Of a stretch of DNA of 52,357 nt, positions 47,880 through 52,357 are shown piece after piece. This stretch comes from Carboxylicivirga fragile (GTDB taxonomy: Bacteria > Bacteroidota > Bacteroidia > Bacteroidales > Marinilabiliaceae): positions 1 through 52,357 of the forward strand of contig JAFMVD010000043.1 of assembly GCA_025499625.1 (NCBI GenBank). The letters run 5' to 3'. The notes under the pieces were generated by a model. It was not told the origin of the DNA, did no database searches, and saw nothing but the letters and a program-made list of their open reading frames with translations. Position numbers and translations under genes: made by a program. The first letter of the stretch is position 1, and each line of letters opens with the position of its first letter.

Positions 47880-48398
47880 TTACCTCCCCCTGCTTTTGCC
47901 TCGGCTAAATAACTGAGAAACGATTATTAATAACATGGTAAATGCACTACTCGCGATAACACGCCATAGGGTAGAAAAAAAGTGTGTAAGCGAAAATACC
48001 TCAACATAAAACAAGAAGAGGTGATGTGCCAATACCAATATAAAAGCATAGCGGAAAAACCACGAAAACCCATAGTGATTCATGATAGGAATGGTTCCCG
48101 GCTGATACTCTTCGCGTGGCGCAAAAGCCCGCAATACATATGGTCTCAAAAAAGCCATGAACACAGCTGCCGACGCATGCATGCCTATGGTATTACTAAA
48201 TATATCTACACTTATCCCCGTCACAAAACCAAGAACCAGAAGCAACCAGCCTGGTGTTTCAAAGGGCAGAGTAATAATAAACAGCACATACAAATACGGG
48301 TTAACAAAACCACTGAACTGGATGTTGTTAAGCACCAATACCTGTATCAGGATAAAGAAAAAGAAGTTGAATATGTAGCGTGGTAAATAACTAATCAT
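47880..48398 (-). CDS. mreD: Rod-shape-determining membrane protein MreD
   Basis: A 172-residue membrane protein with about five helices. YIFNFFFFILIQVLVLNNI at the N-terminus and YLYVLFIITLPFETP in the second helix fit MreD. LVLGFVTGISVDIFSNTIGMHASAAVFMAFLRP is the characteristic segment. It overlaps mreC by 8 bp and bridges MreC to PBP2/RodA. Confidence 0.88.
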   Translation of the reverse strand: MISYLPRYIFNFFFFILIQVLVLNNIQFSGFVNPYLYVLFIITLPFETPGWLLLVLGFVTGISVDIFSNTIGMHASAAVFMAFLRPYVLRAFAPREEYQPGTIPIMNHYGFSWFFRYAFILVLAHHLFLFYVEVFSLTHFFSTLWRVIASSAFTMLLIIVSQLFSRGKSRGR

Positions 48399-49221
48399 TG
48401 ATCGTTTCTTTTTCGAGGTTAATTTGTTCCACCTTTAGCGGGTGTCCAATTACTTCAACGTAGGACAAATTTTTATAATCGACCGAAAGCTTCACCTTAA
48501 TTTCGTAAAAGCTCTCTCCTGTTTGTAAATCTACTTCCTGAACGGTACCAATTAATATACCTCCCGGGAAAATGGATGAATAGCCACTGGTTTCAATCAC
48601 ATCGCCCACATTCACATTGGCGTGCCTCGGAATCTCGCGCAGATAGGCGTACTGATATGCGCCTCCATGCCATTCGAGCGCACCAAAAAATCCCGACTCC
48701 TTCAACCTTGCCGATACCTTCATGCGGGTATTCAAAACAGATATCACCGTTGAGTAATTATCGGACACATTCTTCACAATGCCAACTACTCCGCGCGATG
48801 AGATAACACCCATTTCGGGCTCGATACCATTGTTGGCACCTTTATTAAGTGTGATGTAGTTAAAACGTTTATTGGTAGAGTTATTGATGACCTTAGCAGC
48901 CCTGTACACATACTCTTGCTGACTGAGGCTATCAAACACCAACTGGAAATAATCTTTTGAAGCCTTAAAGGACTCGGGTAAACGACTTCGAAGGTAGGCG
49001 TTCTCTTGTGCCAGCTCCTTGTTTATCTGACGTAGCATCAGATATTCTGCACCCTCACTAAAAGTGCCATACATTCCAGCACTTACACGATTGGATGAGG
49101 AGAGAAAAACAGAACGTTGGTAGGCGTTATAGTTAACAACAAAAAGGATGGAAATCAATTCAATAATCACAAACAGAATAACAAAATGGTGCTTGATGAT
49201 AAAACGAATAAAATTTCTCAT
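48391..49221 (-). CDS. mreC: Rod-shape-determining protein MreC
   Basis: A 276-residue bitopic protein. A helix lies at about 12-30, a coiled coil at about 60-80 (YLMLRQINKELAQENAYLRSRL), and the beta-rich periplasmic domain from about 105, with GVISSRGVVGIVKNVSDNYSTVISVLN. It links MreB filaments to PBP2. A terminator-like hairpin lies in the 79-bp gap between mreB and mreC. Confidence 0.93.
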   Translation of the reverse strand: MRNFIRFIIKHHFVILFVIIELISILFVVNYNAYQRSVFLSSSNRVSAGMYGTFSEGAEYLMLRQINKELAQENAYLRSRLPESFKASKDYFQLVFDSLSQQEYVYRAAKVINNSTNKRFNYITLNKGANNGIEPEMGVISSRGVVGIVKNVSDNYSTVISVLNTRMKVSARLKESGFFGALEWHGGAYQYAYLREIPRHANVNVGDVIETSGYSSIFPGGILIGTVQEVDLQTGESFYEIKVKLSVDYKNLSYVEVIGHPLKVEQINLEKETIND

Positions 49222-49256
49222 TATCCTTTAAGGTGTTTCCATGTATATTAAAAATA

Positions 49257-49285
49257 GCTGCCTCAGAAACATTCTCTAAGGCAGC
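49257..49285 (-). terminator. Terminator-like hairpin between mreB and mreC
   Basis: On the minus strand, GCTGCCT(T)AGA pairs with TCT(G)AGGCAGC: stem 7 bp + mismatch + 3 bp. It is followed by TATTTTTAAT. It lies 15 nt after the mreB stop and 36 nt before mreC, inside the operon. Confidence 0.65.
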
Positions 49286-49300
49286 ATTTATCTTGGTATA

Positions 49301-50326
49301 TTATTTAATCAAATAAGGCAATACGCGATGACGATTTTTCAACGCAATGCCTGTACCACGAGCCACAGCGTGCAATGGATCTTCAGCGATGTGAAATGGA
49401 ATATTAATCTTATCCGACAAACGCTTATCTAATCCGCGCAATAAAGCACCTCCACCAGCTAAGAAAATACCGTTCTTCACGATATCGCTATACAACTCAG
49501 GTGGTGTTTGCTCCAAGGCTGAAAGAACTGCTGTTTCAATCTTCGAAATGGACTTCTCTAAACAGTGAGAGATCTCTTGATACGAAACAGGTACTTCAAT
49601 TGGTAAAGCAGTCATTTGGTTAGGCCCACGAACAATAAAATCAACTGGTGGCTCTTCCAATTCAGGCAAGGCCGAACCTACTTCAATTTTTATGTTCTCA
49701 GCCGTACGCTCGCCCACCTTAATGTTGTGCTGACGACGCATGTACTCCATAATGTCGGCTGTTAAATCATCACCGGCAATGCGAATGGATTTATTCGTAA
49801 CAATACCACCCAGTGAAATAACCGCAATCTCTGTAGTACCACCACCTATATCAACCACCATATTTCCTTCCGGTGCTTCCACATCCAATCCAATACCCAA
49901 GGCTGCTGCCATTGGTTCGTAAATCATGTGAACCTCGCGACCACCAGCATGCTCCGATGAATCGCGTACCGCACGTATCTCAACCTCGGTACTTCCCGAA
50001 GGAATACAAATAACCATGGTTAATGAGGGCGTAAACATTTTTGATTTCTTATTAATCATCTTGATCATGCCCCTGATCATTTGCTCGGCCGCGTTAAAGT
50101 CGGCAATTACACCGTCGCGCAATGGGCGAATGGTATAGATATTATCATGTGTTTTACCATGCATCTGGCGAGCACGCTCACCTATAGCTTCCAGCTTGTC
50201 GGTTTTACGGTTCAGCGCAACAATCGATGGCTCATCCACAACAATCTTGTCGGCATGGATAATGATTGTATTGGCTGTCCCCAAATCAATGGCTATTTCT
50301 TGCGATAAGAACGAAAATAATCCCAT
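49301..50326 (-). CDS. mreB: Rod-shape-determining actin homologue MreB
   Basis: A 341-residue actin-fold ATPase that guides the elongasome. The phosphate-1 motif is DLGTANT at 14-20. Later motifs are VVDIGGGTTEIAVISLGGIV (phosphate-2) and IFLAGGGALLRGLDKRL (adenosine). The amphipathic N-terminus MGLFSFLSQE binds the membrane. It is 12 bp after purH and shares its transcript. Confidence 0.97.
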   Translation of the reverse strand: MGLFSFLSQEIAIDLGTANTIIIHADKIVVDEPSIVALNRKTDKLEAIGERARQMHGKTHDNIYTIRPLRDGVIADFNAAEQMIRGMIKMINKKSKMFTPSLTMVICIPSGSTEVEIRAVRDSSEHAGGREVHMIYEPMAAALGIGLDVEAPEGNMVVDIGGGTTEIAVISLGGIVTNKSIRIAGDDLTADIMEYMRRQHNIKVGERTAENIKIEVGSALPELEEPPVDFIVRGPNQMTALPIEVPVSYQEISHCLEKSISKIETAVLSALEQTPPELYSDIVKNGIFLAGGGALLRGLDKRLSDKINIPFHIAEDPLHAVARGTGIALKNRHRVLPYLIK

Positions 50327-50338
50327 TCAATTAATTTT

Positions 50339-51928
50339 TTAGTGTTTAAAATGTCTTTTACCTGTAAAGATCATAGCCATATCGAACTCGTTACAAGCTT
50401 CAATAACTTCATCATCACGTATACTACCACCTGGCTCAACAATGTATTTTACGCCGTACTCATTGGCAGCTTCAATACTGTCGCGGAATGGGAAGAAAGC
50501 ATCTGAAATAACAACAGACTCTTTAATATCAAGTCCTTCTTTCAGATTAAAACGCGGAATAGTCAAATGACGAAGACTATCCAAACGGTTTGGCTGACCC
50601 ATGCCGGCACCTGTTAACCAGAACGCTCCATCCGCATTTTCAGTGACAATAGCAATGGCATTACTCTTCAAATGCTTACAAGCGGTAATCCCAAATTTAG
50701 CTAAATTCATTTTATTATCAGCAAATTGTCGGGTAGTAACTGTTTTAAATTCTGAATCAACACCTTCATCTTCGTCCTGAACAAGGATACCACCACTTAC
50801 CGAGCGAATCAACTTTTCACCCGTAATGGCATCTTTAATAGGCGTTTCCAATACGCGCAAATTCTTTTTCTTTCCAAAAACAGCCAATGCTTCTTCGGTA
50901 TATTCAGGGGCAATAATAATTTCAACAAATCGCTTGGCAAACCACTCGGCAATCTCGCCCGTTACCTTTGAGGTGAAACAGATAATGCCACCAAAGGCAC
51001 TAATTGGATCGCCTGCCCAAGCCATTTCAAGCGCCTTAAGTGTATCGTCGGCCACGGCTAAACCACATGGGTTAAGGTGTTTTACAACCGATACGGCAAC
51101 TTTATTCTCAATGTGTGTTACCGAATGGTAAGCATCGCTGGCAGCTTTCCAGGCTGCATCGGCATCCAACATGTTGTTATACGAAAGTGCTTTACCCTGC
51201 AACACATTGGCATTGGCCAGGCTAGCACCATTCTTGGTATTAGAAAATTTATATACGGTCGCTTTCTGGTGTGGATTCTCACCATAACGTAATACTTCAC
51301 CATCGTTCAAGCTAATGCGCTCCATGTCTTCCTTATCTTTATTGAAGAAGTTAGAGATAGCCGAATCGTAGTGTGAAGAAACACCAAAGGCAGCTGCTGC
51401 AAATTTGAAACGGTCTTCCAAATCAGACTCGCCATTTTTCTCTTTCAAGATGGTAAGCAGGTCAGCATACTGATCTTTCGATGGTACGATAATCACATCC
51501 TTGTAGTTTTTAGCAGCCCCACGAATTAATGAAATACCACCTATATCAATCTTCTCGATGATATCCTGAAGAGGTGCTCCTGAAGCAACGGTTGCTTCAA
51601 AAGGATAAAGGTCAACAATGATTAAGTCAATTTCCGGAATATCGTATTCGGCCAATTGCTTTAAATCATCCTCGTTATCGCGACGTGCTAATATGCCACC
51701 AAATACTTTTGGATGCAATGTTTTAACCCGACCACCTAGTATAGATGGGTAGCTCGTTAAATCTTCAACGCGCTCGCAAGGCACATCTAAGCCTTCGATA
51801 AAAGCCTGAGTTCCACCAGTTGAATAAATGGTTACCCCTTGCTCGTGAAGCGTTTTAATGATTTCATCTAAACCGTCCTTATGAAAGACAGATACCAATG
51901 CCGATTTGACCTTTTTTACCGTATTCAT
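50339..51928 (-). CDS. purH: AICAR transformylase / IMP cyclohydrolase
   Basis: A 529-residue bifunctional enzyme for the last two steps of purine synthesis. The N-terminal MGS-like cyclohydrolase domain (about 1-150) has SVFHKDGLDEIIKTLHEQGV, STGGTQAFI and GGRVKTLHPKVFGGILARRDN. The C-terminal transformylase domain has RYGENPHQKA, VKHLNPCGLAV (the catalytic Lys-His) and DPISAFGGI. It is the first gene of the operon and a metabolic partner of purD elsewhere in the window. It is slightly longer than the E. coli enzyme. Confidence 0.97.
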   Translation of the reverse strand: MNTVKKVKSALVSVFHKDGLDEIIKTLHEQGVTIYSTGGTQAFIEGLDVPCERVEDLTSYPSILGGRVKTLHPKVFGGILARRDNEDDLKQLAEYDIPEIDLIIVDLYPFEATVASGAPLQDIIEKIDIGGISLIRGAAKNYKDVIIVPSKDQYADLLTILKEKNGESDLEDRFKFAAAAFGVSSHYDSAISNFFNKDKEDMERISLNDGEVLRYGENPHQKATVYKFSNTKNGASLANANVLQGKALSYNNMLDADAAWKAASDAYHSVTHIENKVAVSVVKHLNPCGLAVADDTLKALEMAWAGDPISAFGGIICFTSKVTGEIAEWFAKRFVEIIIAPEYTEEALAVFGKKKNLRVLETPIKDAITGEKLIRSVSGGILVQDEDEGVDSEFKTVTTRQFADNKMNLAKFGITACKHLKSNAIAIVTENADGAFWLTGAGMGQPNRLDSLRHLTIPRFNLKEGLDIKESVVISDAFFPFRDSIEAANEYGVKYIVEPGGSIRDDEVIEACNEFDMAMIFTGKRHFKH

Positions 51929-51951
51929 TTATATTCAATTAGTTCTTTTCG

Positions 51952-51959
51952 CAAAAATA
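51952..51959 (-). promoter_or_regulatory. -7 box (TATTTTTG) of the purH-mreBCD-PBP2-rodA operon
   Basis: The minus-strand TATTTTTG fits TAnnTTTG and lies 23 nt before the ATG at 51928. A TTTA lies 16 nt upstream of it in place of the expected TTTG. The predicted leader is about 20 nt. Confidence 0.5.
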
Positions 51960-52074
51960 ACAAAATAAGGACAGTTAAACCATAATATTATTCACAATTC
52001 ATCAACAGATTGGGGAATAACTTGGGGAGTGGCTAATGTATACACATTTAAAAGCAAAATCTACCTCATCCCGG

Positions 52075-52094
52075 CCTTCTCCTCAAGGAGAAGG
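52075..52094. repeat. REP-like palindrome, unit 1
   Basis: CCTTCTCCT-CA-AGGAGAAGG: 9-bp arms, 2-nt spacer, within the longer CCTCATCCCGG... context. A second unit in the opposite orientation lies 112 bp downstream. Confidence 0.7.
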
Positions 52095-52206
52095 TGTCTG
52101 CACTTCTTGAGAAAAGCACAAGGCCGATCATTGTATTTTTGGGGATCCAACCCGCTATTAACATAAACTCCGTATTCAACCCAAAAATCTTCCAAATAGC
52201 TCACTT

Positions 52207-52224
52207 CCTCTCCATTTGGAGAGG
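52207..52224. repeat. REP-like palindrome, unit 2 (inverted relative to unit 1)
   Basis: CCTCTCCA-TT-TGGAGAGG: 8-bp arms. The following GATTGAGGTGAGGAGG, read on the minus strand, gives CCTCCTCACCTCAATC, matching the CCTCATCCCGG side of unit 1. The two units thus form an inverted pair with about 180 bp between outer edges. Confidence 0.7.
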
Positions 52225-52302
52225 ATTGAGGTGAGGAGGAAAATCAAAAACTTTACAAAAATTATTTAAACGCCTAACTTAAAGTATCAAAACAACATCT
52301 TT

Positions 52303-52357
52303 ATGTCACAGGAAAACTTTGATAACTTGTACTATGGGGCGTCTCAAGAGATTAAGA
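52303..52357 (+). CDS. Partial CDS, possible DUF559 (Vsr-like endonuclease domain) protein
   Basis: The window ends inside a gene. The ATG at 52303 gives MSQENFDNLYYGASQEIK, 18 residues so far. YGASxEI at this position resembles the N-terminus of DUF559 proteins, a Vsr/restriction-endonuclease-like fold that is common in Bacteroidota and often beside such repeats. The call rests on a short stretch and is tentative. The gene is preceded by an inverted pair of REP-like palindromes. Confidence 0.4.
   Translation, partial: MSQENFDNLYYGASQEIK

Noticed and set aside
1-52357. CRISPR arrays, prophage, insertion sequences
   Set aside because: No regularly spaced repeats, cas genes, integrase, transposase or phage structural genes were found.

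Overview
The window looks like chromosomal core DNA of a low-GC Bacteroidota, probably a marine Bacteroidales/Marinilabiliales-type bacterium. The evidence is the purH-mreB-mreC-mreD-PBP2-rodA order, a type IX secretion (T9SS) C-terminal sorting domain, tandem DUF2723 (TMEM260-like) proteins, a Bacteroidota-type carbamoyltransferase, and many promoters of the form TTTG-N19/20-TAnnTTTG, with few Shine-Dalgarno sequences. I see no prophage, insertion sequence, CRISPR array or rRNA. The species call is inference.

Layout. 1-3.4 kb: an SLC12-type cation-chloride transporter (-), a zinc-ribbon methyltransferase (+) and tRNA-Gln(UUG) (-). 3.4-14.2 kb (+): two tandem TMEM260/DUF2723 membrane glycosyltransferase-like proteins, a NodB-type polysaccharide deacetylase, purD, a DUF6427-like membrane protein and a NodU-type carbamoyltransferase, mostly 2-5 nt apart. 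14.2-18.2 kb (-): a large hybrid histidine kinase preceded by a ModA-like binding lipoprotein. 18.3-21.8 kb: a flippase-like/LPG-synthase-TM protein, a DUF1289 protein, dGTPase and a YgjP-like metallopeptidase. 21.9-24.6 kb: a TolC/membrane-fusion pair with no pump gene. 24.8-29 kb: a YfhO family protein and glycyl-tRNA synthetase. 29.2-30.8 kb: a T9SS cargo protein. 30.8-38.3 kb: a small membrane protein, a giant alpha-2-macroglobulin lipoprotein, and a probable anti-sigma/ECF sigma pair. 38.8-42.9 kb: acylphosphatase, an AspT/YidE-type transporter, an outer-membrane beta-barrel protein, a small membrane protein and a Qnr-like pentapeptide-repeat protein. 43-52 kb (-): a KamA-like radical SAM protein with a structured leader, then rodA, PBP2, mreD, mreC, mreB and purH in reverse. 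The window ends inside a new gene whose first 18 residues resemble DUF559 (Vsr-like) proteins, preceded by an inverted pair of REP-like palindromes.

How the genes work together. The right-hand block is a purine-synthesis plus rod-shape/elongasome operon, with a terminator-like hairpin between mreB and mreC. The left-hand block joins envelope-glycan functions to purD and may be part of a protein O-glycosylation or surface-glycan route (inference). The most unusual points are the REP-like palindromes beside a possible DUF559 gene, the structured leader of the KamA-like gene, the binding protein/hybrid kinase pair, the tandem TMEM260-like pair, and a nested hairpin element before the beta-barrel gene.
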